A stretch of 64,000 nt of DNA from Variovorax sp. PBL-H6 (GTDB taxonomy: Bacteria > Pseudomonadota > Gammaproteobacteria > Burkholderiales > Burkholderiaceae_C). The translations under genes and the position numbers were made by a program. The notes beneath the pieces were generated by a model that ran no database searches, was not told the DNA's origin, and saw nothing but the letters and a program-made list of their open reading frames with translations. Of this stretch, positions 42,114 through 51,102 are shown in pieces (within the stretch, counting starts at the first letter, position 1; every line of letters starts with the position of its first letter). The DNA lies in contig NZ_LR594659.1 in the NCBI RefSeq assembly GCF_901827155.1, positions 2,542,001 through 2,606,000 on the forward strand, given 5' to 3'.

Positions 42114-43421
42114 ATGGACAGCAACAACACACCTGATGCGAACGTTCCGGCCGAGGCGCCGGCCTCCAACGGCAAGCGACGCCGCGCCCTGACCGCGCTG
42201 GCAGCCGCCGTGCTCGTGGCGGGCGCCGGCTGGGGCGCCTACGAATGGCTGGTCGCCAGCCACTACGAGTCGACCGACAACGCCTACGTGCAGGGGAACG
42301 TGATCCAGATCACGCCGCAGATCGGCGGCACCGTCATGGCCATCATGGCCGACGACACCGATCTGGTGAAGACCGGCCAGCCGCTGGTGCAGCTCGACCC
42401 GGCCGATGCCAGGGTCGCCCTCGAGCAGGCCGAGGCCGCGCTCGGGCAAGCGGTACGCCAGGTCCGCACGCTCTACGCCAACAACGGTTCGCTGGCAGCG
42501 CAGGTCTCGCTGCGCCAGGCTGACATCGTCAAGGCGCAGAGCGACATCGCTCGCGCGCAGGACGACCTGAAGCGCCGCCAGGCGCTCTCGGGCAACGGCG
42601 CGGTGTCGAAGGAAGAACTCAACCACGCCGAGACCACGCTCGCCAACGCGAAAAGCGCGCTGGCCGCAGCACAGGCCGGCGTGATCGCGGCCCGCGAGCA
42701 GTTGGCCAGCAACCAGTCGCTGACCGAAGGCACCAGCGTCGAGCAGCACCCCAGCGTGCTGGCCGCGGCCGCCAAGGTGCGCGAGGCCTATCTCGCGACC
42801 CAGCGCGTCGCGCTGCCTGCGCCGGTGGAAGGCTACGTCGCCAGGCGCACCGTGCAGCTCGGCCAGCGCGTCGCGGCCGGTACGCCCATGATGTCCATCG
42901 TGCCGCTCAACCAACTGTGGGTCGATGCCAACTTCAAGGAAGTCCAGCTTCGCAACATCCGCATCGACCAGCCCGTGAAGCTCATCGCCGACGTGTACGG
43001 CAAGAAGGTCGAGTACACCGGCCATGTCGCCGGGCTCGGCGTGGGCACCGGTGCCGCCTTTGCGCTGCTGCCGGCGCAGAACGCCACCGGCAACTGGATC
43101 AAGGTCGTGCAGCGCGTGCCGGTGCGCATCGCGCTCGACGCCGAGCAGCTCAAGGCCAACCCGCTGCGCGTGGGCCTGTCGATGGATGTCGAGGTCGACG
43201 TGCGGCAAAGGGACGGCAAGATGCTGGCCGACGCGCCGCGCGCTGCCGCCGTGGCCCAGACGCAGGTCTACAGCCAGCTCGACGAGGGCGCCGATGCCGA
43301 GGTGCAGCGCGTCATCGCGGCCAACCTGGGCCGGGGCGCGGCGGTCGCGAACACGGGCGCCAAGCCGTCCGTCGCTGGGGTACCGGCCGCCGGCCCGCGC
43401 TCGCACGTCAACCCGATCTGA
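42114..43421 (+). CDS. emrA: EmrA/HlyD-family membrane fusion protein
   Basis: The 435-residue adaptor has one N-terminal membrane helix (about 24-45), then YESTDNAYVQGNVIQITPQI, the lipoyl-domain signature of EmrA-type proteins. A long alpha-hairpin (about residues 105-200) and a beta-barrel domain follow. It connects the inner-membrane EmrB pump to the outer-membrane factor. It lies 28 bp after the channel gene and 13 bp before emrB. Confidence 0.93.
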   Translation: MDSNNTPDANVPAEAPASNGKRRRALTALAAAVLVAGAGWGAYEWLVASHYESTDNAYVQGNVIQITPQIGGTVMAIMADDTDLVKTGQPLVQLDPADARVALEQAEAALGQAVRQVRTLYANNGSLAAQVSLRQADIVKAQSDIARAQDDLKRRQALSGNGAVSKEELNHAETTLANAKSALAAAQAGVIAAREQLASNQSLTEGTSVEQHPSVLAAAAKVREAYLATQRVALPAPVEGYVARRTVQLGQRVAAGTPMMSIVPLNQLWVDANFKEVQLRNIRIDQPVKLIADVYGKKVEYTGHVAGLGVGTGAAFALLPAQNATGNWIKVVQRVPVRIALDAEQLKANPLRVGLSMDVEVDVRQRDGKMLADAPRAAAVAQTQVYSQLDEGADAEVQRVIAANLGRGAAVANTGAKPSVAGVPAAGPRSHVNPI

Positions 43422-43434
43422 AGCGGGGCACGAG

Positions 43435-45006
43435 ATGGCGACTGCCGCAACGCCCGCCGCACCTGCCGCCGTTCATGCGCCGCTCGAGGGCTCGGCCCGC
43501 GTGTGGGGCACGATCGCGCTTTCTGCCGCGACCTTCATGAACGTGCTCGACACCTCGATCGCGAACGTATCGCTGCCGGCCATCTCGGGCGACCTGGGCG
43601 TGAGCTCCACGCAGGGCACCTGGGTCATCACCAGTTTTGCGGTCGCCAACGCGATCGCCGTGCCGCTCACCGGCTGGCTGACCCAGCGCTTCGGCCAGGT
43701 GCGCCTGTTCATGACCAGCGTGCTGCTGTTCATCATCAGCTCCTGGATGTGCGGGCTGGCGCCCAACATGACCATGCTGATCGCCTTCCGCGCGCTGCAG
43801 GGCTTCGTGGCCGGGCCGATGATCCCGCTGTCGCAGACGCTGCTGCTGTCGAGCTACCCGAAAGCCAAGGCTGGGCTGGCAATGGCCATGTGGTCGATCA
43901 CCACGCTGGTCGCGCCGGTCATGGGGCCGCTGCTGGGCGGCTGGATCACCGACAACATTTCCTGGCCGTGGATCTTCTACATCAACATCCCCGTGGGCCT
44001 GCTTGCCGCCAGCATCACCTGGGGCATCTACCACAAGCGCGAGAGCACGACGCGCAGGGTGCCGATCGACGGCATCGGCCTGGCGCTGCTGGTGCTGTGG
44101 GTGGGCTCGATGCAACTCATGCTCGACAAGGGCAAGGAGCTCGACTGGTTCCATTCGCCCGAGGTCGTCGCCATGGCTGTGGTGGCGGTGGTCGGCTTTG
44201 CCTTCTTCCTCGCGTGGGAGCTGACGGACAAGCACCCGGTGGTCGACCTGTCGCTCTTCAAGCGGCGCAACTTCTGGTCCGGCGCGCTCGCCACCGCCGT
44301 GGCGTACGGCCTGTTCTTCGGCAACGTGGTGATCCTGCCGTTGTGGCTGCAGCAGTTCATGGGCTACACCGCCACGCAGGCCGGCATGATCATGGCGCCG
44401 GTGGGGCTGCTGGCGATCGTGTTCTCGCCGATCGTCGGTCTCACGGTGGGCAAGATCGACCCACGCCGCTACGCGACCTTCTCCTTCCTGGTGTTCGCGC
44501 TGGTGCTGTGGATGCGCTCGAACTTCAACACCCAGGCCGACTTCTGGACCATCATGATCCCGACGGTGATCCAGGGGGTCGCGATGGCCTTCTTCTTCAT
44601 CCCGCTGGTGACGATCACGCTTTCGGGCCTGTCGCCTGATCGCATCGCGGCGGCCTCGGGCTTGTCGAACTTCGCGCGCATCACCGCGGGCGCCATGGGC
44701 ACCTCGATCGCGACCACCTTGTGGGAGAACCGCGCTGCGCTGCACCATGCGCAGCTCGTCGAGTCGGTCAACCAGGGCAGTGCCGCTGCCAACAGCGCCA
44801 TGGCAGGCCTGAGTGCCAGCGGTTTCTCCGCCGAGCAGGTGCTGGGCCAGCTCAACCGCATGGTGGACCAGCAGTCCTTCATGCTGGCGGCCAACGACGT
44901 GTTCTTCGCATCGGCGGTGCTGTTCCTGCTCCTCGTTCCCTTCGTGTGGCTGGCGAAGCCCACGCGCGGCAGCGGCGCGTCCGACGCCGCGGCAGGCGCG
45001 CACTGA
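43435..45006 (+). CDS. emrB: EmrB/QacA-family MFS multidrug efflux pump (DHA2)
   Basis: The 523-residue DHA2 transporter has about 14 helices. Motif VLDTSIANVSLPAISGDLG at helix 1 and the motif C-like GPLLGGWITDNISWPWIFYINIPVG are diagnostic. It is a proton antiporter that works with EmrA and the outer-membrane factor in tripartite export of hydrophobic drugs or uncouplers. It is the last gene of the marR-controlled operon; 162 bp separate it from the next operon. Confidence 0.94.
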   Translation: MATAATPAAPAAVHAPLEGSARVWGTIALSAATFMNVLDTSIANVSLPAISGDLGVSSTQGTWVITSFAVANAIAVPLTGWLTQRFGQVRLFMTSVLLFIISSWMCGLAPNMTMLIAFRALQGFVAGPMIPLSQTLLLSSYPKAKAGLAMAMWSITTLVAPVMGPLLGGWITDNISWPWIFYINIPVGLLAASITWGIYHKRESTTRRVPIDGIGLALLVLWVGSMQLMLDKGKELDWFHSPEVVAMAVVAVVGFAFFLAWELTDKHPVVDLSLFKRRNFWSGALATAVAYGLFFGNVVILPLWLQQFMGYTATQAGMIMAPVGLLAIVFSPIVGLTVGKIDPRRYATFSFLVFALVLWMRSNFNTQADFWTIMIPTVIQGVAMAFFFIPLVTITLSGLSPDRIAAASGLSNFARITAGAMGTSIATTLWENRAALHHAQLVESVNQGSAAANSAMAGLSASGFSAEQVLGQLNRMVDQQSFMLAANDVFFASAVLFLLLVPFVWLAKPTRGSGASDAAAGAH

Positions 45007-45168
45007 TCGTTATCGTCGCGAGTCGTTCCCGCAGCGCAGCATAGGCATTTGCCCCAGTAGGCAAGTCCTGCTGCGGCTGCAAACAATGCGTTCCGCGCAG
45101 CCATGGTGGCGCGCTCAAATGGACCGCATGACCGATCTTTCCTGCCAGCACCCGGGCGACCGAGCGAG

Positions 45169-45939
45169 ATGAGCGACATCATTCTCGAGACACGCCAGCT
45201 CACCAAGGAATTCAAGGGCTTCACCGCCGTCAGCAAAGTCGATCTGAAGGTGGTGCGCGGCTCCATCCACGCCTTGATCGGCCCCAACGGCGCCGGCAAG
45301 ACGACCTGCTTCAACCTGCTCACCAAGTTCCTCGAGCCCACCTCGGGAACCATCCTCTTCAACGGCCAGGACATCACGGGCGAGCGCCCCGCGCAAATCG
45401 CTCGGCGCGGCATCATCCGCTCCTTCCAGATCTCGGCCGTGTTCCCGCACCTCACCCTGCTCGAGAACGTGCGCCTGGGCCTGCAGCGCGCGCTCGGCAC
45501 CTCCTACCATTTCTGGAAGAGCGAGAAGACGCTCGAGCCGCTCGATGTCCGTGCCCGCGCGCTGCTCGCCGAAGTCGGGCTCGAGGAACTGGCCGACGAA
45601 GAAACGGTGAACCTGCCCTATGGCCGCAAGCGCGCGCTCGAGATCGCGACGACGCTCGCGATGGAGCCCGAGCTGATGCTCCTCGACGAGCCCACGCAAG
45701 GCATGGGCCACGAGGACGTGCACCGCGTGGCCGAGCTGATCAAGCGCGTCTCGGCCGGACGCACCATCCTGATGGTGGAACACAACATGAGCGTGGTCTC
45801 GACCATCGCCGACACCATCACGGTGCTGCAGCGCGGCGCGGTTCTGGCCGAGGGGCCATACGCCGAAGTCTCGAGAAACCCGCAGGTGATGGAGGCCTAC
45901 ATGGGCACCACCGACGGCCAGCTGCAGGGAGCCCACTGA
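45169..45939 (+). CDS. livG: Branched-chain-amino-acid-type ABC transporter ATPase LivG
   Basis: The 256-residue ATPase has Walker A GPNGAGKTT (38-46), a LivG-type signature LPYGRKRALEIA and Walker B LMLLDEPTQGM. It energises uptake through the LivH/LivM permeases encoded downstream. The LivG C-terminal segment (VSRNPQVMEAYMG) is conserved. It is the first gene of the uptake operon; livF starts at the next base after its stop. The family transports amino acids, amides, urea or aromatic acids. Confidence 0.93.
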   Translation: MSDIILETRQLTKEFKGFTAVSKVDLKVVRGSIHALIGPNGAGKTTCFNLLTKFLEPTSGTILFNGQDITGERPAQIARRGIIRSFQISAVFPHLTLLENVRLGLQRALGTSYHFWKSEKTLEPLDVRARALLAEVGLEELADEETVNLPYGRKRALEIATTLAMEPELMLLDEPTQGMGHEDVHRVAELIKRVSAGRTILMVEHNMSVVSTIADTITVLQRGAVLAEGPYAEVSRNPQVMEAYMGTTDGQLQGAH

Positions 45940-46650
45940 ATGAGCGTTCCTGCACTCGAGATCAGGAACCTGCAGGCCTGGTACGGCGAATCCCACGTGC
46001 TGCACGGCGTCGACATGGTGGTGCAGCCGGGCGAGGTCGTCACGCTGCTCGGCCGCAACGGGGCAGGGCGCACCACCACCATGCGCGCCATCCTGGGCCT
46101 GACGGGTGCACGCAAGGGCAGCATCAAGGTGAACGGCGCCGAGACCATCGGCATGCCCACGCACCGCATCGCGCACCACGGCATCGGCTACTGCCCGGAG
46201 GAGCGCGGCATCTTCGCCAGCCTGTCGGCCGAAGAAAACCTCCTGCTGCCGCCTGCGCTCAAGGGCGCGGACAAGGGCATGTCGGTGGAGGAGATCTACG
46301 CCATGTTCCCCAACCTGGCCGAGCGCCGCCACAGCCAGGGCACGCGCCTTTCCGGCGGCGAGCAGCAGATGCTGGCGGTCGCGCGCATCCTGCGCACCGG
46401 CGCGAGGCTGCTCCTGCTCGACGAGATCTCGGAGGGACTGGCCCCGGTGATCGTGCAGGCCCTGGCCCGCATGATCCACACCTTGCGCGGCAAGGGCTAC
46501 ACGGTCGTCATGGTGGAGCAGAACTTCCGCTTTGCCGCACCGCTGGCCGACCGCTTCTACGTGATGGAGCACGGCCGCATCGTCGAAAAATTCGGCGCAG
46601 CCGAGCTCGACGCCAAGATGCCGGTGCTGCACGAGTTGCTCGGCGTCTGA
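45940..46650 (+). CDS. livF: Branched-chain-amino-acid-type ABC transporter ATPase LivF, Walker A Lys replaced by Arg
   Basis: The 236-residue ATPase has signature RLSGGEQQMLAVARIL and Walker B LLLLDEISEGL. Its P-loop reads GRNGAGRTTT, so the catalytic Lys is Arg44 (codon CGC at 46069-46071). Such a change usually reduces ATP binding or hydrolysis; here the paired LivG has an intact site, so the transporter may rely on one active site. Length and C-terminus are otherwise normal. It abuts livG with no gap. Confidence 0.92.
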   Translation: MSVPALEIRNLQAWYGESHVLHGVDMVVQPGEVVTLLGRNGAGRTTTMRAILGLTGARKGSIKVNGAETIGMPTHRIAHHGIGYCPEERGIFASLSAEENLLLPPALKGADKGMSVEEIYAMFPNLAERRHSQGTRLSGGEQQMLAVARILRTGARLLLLDEISEGLAPVIVQALARMIHTLRGKGYTVVMVEQNFRFAAPLADRFYVMEHGRIVEKFGAAELDAKMPVLHELLGV

Positions 46651-46703
46651 GCCCCGTCTGGGCTTGTGTCCGAACCCATTTGTTTTTTCTTGAAGGAGAC
46701 ACC

Positions 46704-47897
46704 ATGAAGACTGCATTCACCGCGATCGCGCTGGCCGTCGGCGCCCTGGTCCTGGCTTCCGGCGCGCAGGCGCAGGAGAAGGTCAAGATCGGCTTCGTCA
46801 CCGACATGTCCAGCCTGTACTCCGACCTGGAGGGCAAGGGCGGCGCCACCGCCATCGAGATGGCCATTGCCGACTTCGGCGGCAAGGCGCTCGGCCAGCC
46901 CATCGAGCTGCTCACGGCCGACCACCAGAACAAGGCCGACATCGCGGCTTCCAAGGCGCGCGAGTGGATCGATACCGCCGGGGTCACCATGATCTTCGGC
47001 GGCACCAACTCCGGCACCGCGCTGGCCACGGCCAAGGTGGCGCAGGAGAAGAAGCGCGTCTACTTCAACAACGGCGCCGCGAGCTCGGCGCTCACCAACG
47101 AGCAGTGCAGCCCCTACACCGTGCACTACGCCTACGACACCGTCGCGCTCGCGAAGGGCACCGGCGCCACGGTGGTCGAGCAGGGCGGCAAGAGCTGGTT
47201 CTTCCTGACTGCCGACTACGCCTTCGGCCATGCGCTGGAAGCCGACACCAGCCGCATCGTGAAGGAGAAGGGCGGAACGGTGGTCGGCGCGGTGCGCCAT
47301 CCGCTCAATGCGTCGGACTTCTCGTCCTTCCTGCTGCAGGCGCAGAACTCCAAGGCGCAGATCCTCGGCCTCGCGAATGCGGGCGGCGACACCATCAACT
47401 CGATCAAGGCGGCCCGGGAATTCGGCATCGGCAAGACGATGAAGGTGGCGGGCCTGCTGGTCTTCCTGAGCGACATCCACAGCCTGGGCCTGAAGAACAC
47501 CGAGGGCCTGTTGCACACCACCAGCTGGTACTGGGACTTGAATGACGATACGCGCAAGTGGGCTGCCCGCTACTTCGAGAAGAACAAGCGCATGCCCACC
47601 GATATCCAGGCAGCCGACTACTCGGCCACCACGACCTACCTGAAGGCGGTCGAGGCCGCCAAGACCACCGATTCCGACAAGGTGATGGAGCAGCTCAAGA
47701 AGATGCCGATCAGCGACTTCTTCGGCAAGGGCCAGATCCGCGCTGACGGCCGCTATGTGCACGACATGTACCTGGTGCAGGTCAAGGCGCCGTCCGAATC
47801 GAAGAAGGAGTGGGACTACCTGAAGGTCGTCAAGACGCTGCCCGGCGACCAGGTCTTCACGACCAAGGCCGAGTCGAAATGCGCGCTCTGGAAGTGA
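46704..47897 (+). CDS. ABC transporter substrate-binding protein, HAAT family (copy 1)
   Basis: The 397-residue periplasmic receptor has a Sec signal peptide (residues 1-23, ending GAQAQ). Its type-1 periplasmic fold begins KVKIGFVTDMSSLYSDLEG. GAAGGAG-like GAAGGAG (46692-46698 region) precedes the ATG. It is closely related to the next gene product (roughly 80% identical by eye, identical C-terminal VFTTKAESKCALWK). The ligand cannot be deduced; HAAT receptors bind amino acids, urea, amides or aromatic acids. Confidence 0.92.
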   Translation: MKTAFTAIALAVGALVLASGAQAQEKVKIGFVTDMSSLYSDLEGKGGATAIEMAIADFGGKALGQPIELLTADHQNKADIAASKAREWIDTAGVTMIFGGTNSGTALATAKVAQEKKRVYFNNGAASSALTNEQCSPYTVHYAYDTVALAKGTGATVVEQGGKSWFFLTADYAFGHALEADTSRIVKEKGGTVVGAVRHPLNASDFSSFLLQAQNSKAQILGLANAGGDTINSIKAAREFGIGKTMKVAGLLVFLSDIHSLGLKNTEGLLHTTSWYWDLNDDTRKWAARYFEKNKRMPTDIQAADYSATTTYLKAVEAAKTTDSDKVMEQLKKMPISDFFGKGQIRADGRYVHDMYLVQVKAPSESKKEWDYLKVVKTLPGDQVFTTKAESKCALWK

Positions 47898-47925
47898 GCC
47901 GGATCCGTTTGCTAGGAAAGAACAC

Positions 47926-49113
47926 ATGAAGAACAAATTCGCACTGTCGGGCGTCGTCCTCGGCCTCGCCATGGCCGCGGGCGCTGCCCAGGCCCAGGTC
48001 AAGATCGGCTTCATCACCGACATGTCCAGCCTCTACGCCGATGTCGAGGGACGCAACGGCGCCACCGCGATCCAGATGGCCATCGACGACTTCGGCGGCA
48101 AGGTCAACGGCCAGCCCATCGAACTGCTCACGGCCGACCACCAGAACAAGGCCGACATTGCCGCCTCCAAGGCGCGCGAATGGATCGACACCGCAGGTCT
48201 CACGATGCTCTTCGGCGGCACCAATTCCGGCACTGGCCTCGCGATGGCGAAGGTGGCGCAGGAGAAGAAACGCGTCTTCGTCGTCAACGGCGCCGGCTCC
48301 TCTGCGCTCACCAACGAGCAGTGCAGCCCGTACACCGTGCACTATGCGTACGACACCGTGGCGCTCGCCAAGGGCACGGGCGGCGCGGTGGTGGGGCAGG
48401 GCGGCAAGAGCTGGTTCTTCCTGACCGCCGACTACGCCTTCGGCGCGGCGCTCGAGGCCGACACTGCCAAGGTGGTCAAGGAGAAGGGCGGCACGGTGGT
48501 CGGCAGCGTCAAGCATCCGCTCAATGCCTCCGACTTCTCGTCCTTCCTGCTGCAGGCGCAGAGCTCCAAGGCGCAGATCCTGGGCCTCGCGAACGCGGGC
48601 GGCGACACCATCAACGCCATCAAGGCGGCCAAGGAATTCGGCATCACCAAGTCGATGAAGATGGCGGGCCTGCTGGTCTTCATCACCGACATCCACAGCC
48701 TCGGCCTGAAGAACACCGAGGGCCTGCTGCTCACGACCAGCTGGGACTGGAACATCGACGACAAGACCCGCGCCTTCGGCAAGAAGTTCTTCGACAAGAC
48801 CAAGCGCATGCCGACCGACATCCAGGCCGCCGACTATTCGGCCACCATGACGTACCTGAAGGCGGTGCAGGCCGCCGGCACGACCGATGCCGACAAGGTC
48901 ATGGAGCAGCTCAAGAAGACGCCCGTCGACGACTTCTACGCCAAGGGCCGCATCCGCGAGGACGGGCGCTTCGTGCACGACATGTACCTGGTGCAGGTCA
49001 AGAGCCCGGCCGAGTCGAAGCAGCCGTGGGACTACTACAAGGTCGTGAGCAAGCTGCCCGGCGACCAGGTCTTCACCACGAAGGCCGAGAGCAAGTGCGC
49101 CCTCTGGAAGTAG
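47926..49113 (+). CDS. ABC transporter substrate-binding protein, HAAT family (copy 2)
   Basis: The 395-residue paralogue of the preceding gene also has a Sec signal (about residues 1-22, ending GAAQAQ), and starts KIGFITDMSSLYADVEG. Most of the domain core is identical to copy 1; differences cluster in the signal peptide and in short stretches such as YFNNGAAS versus FVVNGAGS and WYWDLNDD versus WDWNIDD. Two receptors probably share the single LivHMGF core, widening or tuning the ligand range. Confidence 0.92.
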   Translation: MKNKFALSGVVLGLAMAAGAAQAQVKIGFITDMSSLYADVEGRNGATAIQMAIDDFGGKVNGQPIELLTADHQNKADIAASKAREWIDTAGLTMLFGGTNSGTGLAMAKVAQEKKRVFVVNGAGSSALTNEQCSPYTVHYAYDTVALAKGTGGAVVGQGGKSWFFLTADYAFGAALEADTAKVVKEKGGTVVGSVKHPLNASDFSSFLLQAQSSKAQILGLANAGGDTINAIKAAKEFGITKSMKMAGLLVFITDIHSLGLKNTEGLLLTTSWDWNIDDKTRAFGKKFFDKTKRMPTDIQAADYSATMTYLKAVQAAGTTDADKVMEQLKKTPVDDFYAKGRIREDGRFVHDMYLVQVKSPAESKQPWDYYKVVSKLPGDQVFTTKAESKCALWK

Positions 49114-49191
49114 TGCTCGCGCCCCAGGCCGCCCTTCGGGCTGCTTCGGCTGCCGGGGTGCCGCAGCCCCGCTGAAAAAAAGCAAGACCCA

Positions 49192-50067
49192 ATGACCATC
49201 TCCCTCCCAGCACTGCTGAGCCAGCTCCTCCTCGGACTGGTCAACGGATCGTTCTACGCGATCCTGAGCCTCGGGCTCGCGGTGATCTTCGGCCTGCTCA
49301 ACGTCATCAACTTCGCGCACGGTGCGCTGTTCATGCTGGGCGCGGTGCTGACGTGGATGGCGATGAACTACTTCGGCATCAACTACTGGGTGATGCTGCT
49401 GGTGGCGCCGATCGTCATCGGCCTGTTCGGCATCGTCATCGAGCGGCTGCTGCTGCGCTGGATCTACAAGCTCGACCATCTCTACGGCCTCCTGCTCACG
49501 CTGGGGCTCACGCTGCTGATCGAGGGCGTGTTCCGTTCCGTGTACGGCGTCTCGGGCCTGCCCTACGACACGCCCGATGCGCTGGCCAGCGCCACCGACC
49601 TCGGCTTCATGATCCTGCCGAACTACCGCGCCTGGGTGGTCGTGGCCTCGCTGGTGGTCTGCTTCGCGACCTGGTTCGTGATCGAGAAGACGCGCCTCGG
49701 CGCCTACCTGCGCGCCGGCACCGAGAACCCGCGGCTCGTGGAGGCCTTCGGCGTCAATGTGCCGCTGATGATCACGCTGACCTACGGCTTCGGCGTCGCG
49801 CTTGCCGCCTTTGCGGGCGTGCTGGCCGCGCCGGTGATCCAGGTCTCGCCGCTGATGGGGCAGAACCTCATCATCGTGGTCTTCGCGGTGGTGGTGATCG
49901 GCGGCATGGGCTCGATCATGGGTGCCATCCTCACGGGCCTGGGCCTGGGCGTGATCGAGGGGTTCACCAGGGTCTTCTATCCCGAGGGCTCGTCCACCGT
50001 CGTCTTCGTGATCATGGTCATCGTGCTGCTGATCCGGCCGGCCGGCCTGTTCGGCAAAGAGAAGTGA
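49192..50067 (+). CDS. livH: Branched-chain-amino-acid-type ABC transporter permease LivH
   Basis: The 291-residue permease has about eight helices. It starts LSQLLLGLVNGSFYAILSLGLAVIFGLLNVINFAHGA, whose central part is the LivH hallmark. GGMGSIMGAILTGLGLGVIEG is the ATPase-contact loop. It follows the second receptor gene after 78 bp that contain a GC-rich hairpin (GGCTGC 49148-49153 with GCAGCC 49163-49168), which could lower expression of the permeases relative to the receptors. Confidence 0.94.
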   Translation: MTISLPALLSQLLLGLVNGSFYAILSLGLAVIFGLLNVINFAHGALFMLGAVLTWMAMNYFGINYWVMLLVAPIVIGLFGIVIERLLLRWIYKLDHLYGLLLTLGLTLLIEGVFRSVYGVSGLPYDTPDALASATDLGFMILPNYRAWVVVASLVVCFATWFVIEKTRLGAYLRAGTENPRLVEAFGVNVPLMITLTYGFGVALAAFAGVLAAPVIQVSPLMGQNLIIVVFAVVVIGGMGSIMGAILTGLGLGVIEGFTRVFYPEGSSTVVFVIMVIVLLIRPAGLFGKEK

Positions 50068-50080
50068 AGCAATCCGCGCG

Positions 50081-51061
50081 ATGAAGAACAACAACATCTC
50101 CCTCGTCCTCTACGGCCTGCTGCTGCTCGCGCTGGTCGCCGCGCCCTTCCTCGGCGCCTACCCGGTGTTCGTGATGAAGCTCATGTGCTTCGCGCTGTTC
50201 GCCTCGGCTTTCAACCTGCTGCTCGGCTACACGGGGCTGCTGTCCTTCGGGCACGCGGCGTTCCTCGGCGGCTCGGCCTATGTCGCCGGGCACGCGATGA
50301 AGGTCTGGGGCCTGTCGCCGGAGCTGGGCCTGATCGCCGGCACCCTCACCGGCGCGCTGCTGGGCTGGATCTTCGGGCTCCTGGCCATACGCCGCCAGGG
50401 CATCTACTTTGCGATGATCACGCTGGCGCTGGCGCAGATGGTCTTCTTCGTCTGCCTGCAGGCCAAGTTCACCGGCGGCGAGGACGGCCTGCAAGGCGTG
50501 CCCCGCGGCAAGCTCTTCGGCCTGCTCGACCTGCAGAACGACCTGGTCATGTACTACGTGGCGCTCGCAGTCGTCGTCGCGGCTTTCCTGCTGATCGTGC
50601 GCACCATCCATTCGCCCTTCGGCCAGGTGCTCAAGGGCATCAAGGAGAACGAGCCGCGCGCGCTCTCGCTGGGCTACGACGTGGCGCGATTCAAGTTGCT
50701 GGCCTTCGTGATCTCGGCCGCGCTGTCTGGGCTGGCTGGTTCGCTCAAGACCCTGGTGCTGGGCTTTGCGACGCTGTCCGACGTGCACTGGACCGCTTCT
50801 GGGCAAGTGATCCTGATGACGCTCGTAGGCGGCCTGGGGACCCTCTCCGGCCCGCTGGTCGGCTCGGCCGTGGTGGTGCTGCTCGAGAACAAGATCGGCG
50901 AGTTCGGCCACCTGCTCGCGAGGCTGACCTCGGTCGAATGGTTCGGCACGCTGGGCGAGTCGGTCACCATGGTGACGGGCCTGATCTTCGTGATCTGCGT
51001 GCTGGCCTTCCGTCGCGGAATCATGGGCGAGATCATCGCGCTGGTGTCGCGGCGGCGTTAG
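50081..51061 (+). CDS. livM: Branched-chain-amino-acid-type ABC transporter permease LivM
   Basis: The 326-residue second permease has about ten helices. It has FNLLLGYTGLLSFGHAAFLGG and IKENEPRALSLGYDVARFKLLAFVISAALSGLAG, the second being the coupling-helix region. The sequence GGLGTLSGPLVGSAVVVLLE is conserved. It starts 13 bp after livH and completes the importer. The gluconolactonase-like gene follows 41 bp later. Confidence 0.94.
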   Translation: MKNNNISLVLYGLLLLALVAAPFLGAYPVFVMKLMCFALFASAFNLLLGYTGLLSFGHAAFLGGSAYVAGHAMKVWGLSPELGLIAGTLTGALLGWIFGLLAIRRQGIYFAMITLALAQMVFFVCLQAKFTGGEDGLQGVPRGKLFGLLDLQNDLVMYYVALAVVVAAFLLIVRTIHSPFGQVLKGIKENEPRALSLGYDVARFKLLAFVISAALSGLAGSLKTLVLGFATLSDVHWTASGQVILMTLVGGLGTLSGPLVGSAVVVLLENKIGEFGHLLARLTSVEWFGTLGESVTMVTGLIFVICVLAFRRGIMGEIIALVSRRR

Positions 51062-51102
51062 CTTCGCGCCCTCGCCGGACATTCCATTTCCGGAGCCCAA
51101 CC

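Noticed and set aside
46650..46690. Possible terminator between livF and receptor copy 1 (AGCCC-N5-GGGCT plus T-rich stretch)
   Set aside because: The stem is only 5 bp and the T-run starts about 20 nt later, so it does not fit an intrinsic terminator; co-transcription is more likely.
47857..50097. 746-codon open frame antisense to receptor copy 2 and livH
   Set aside because: Shadow of GC-rich coding DNA with no family features.
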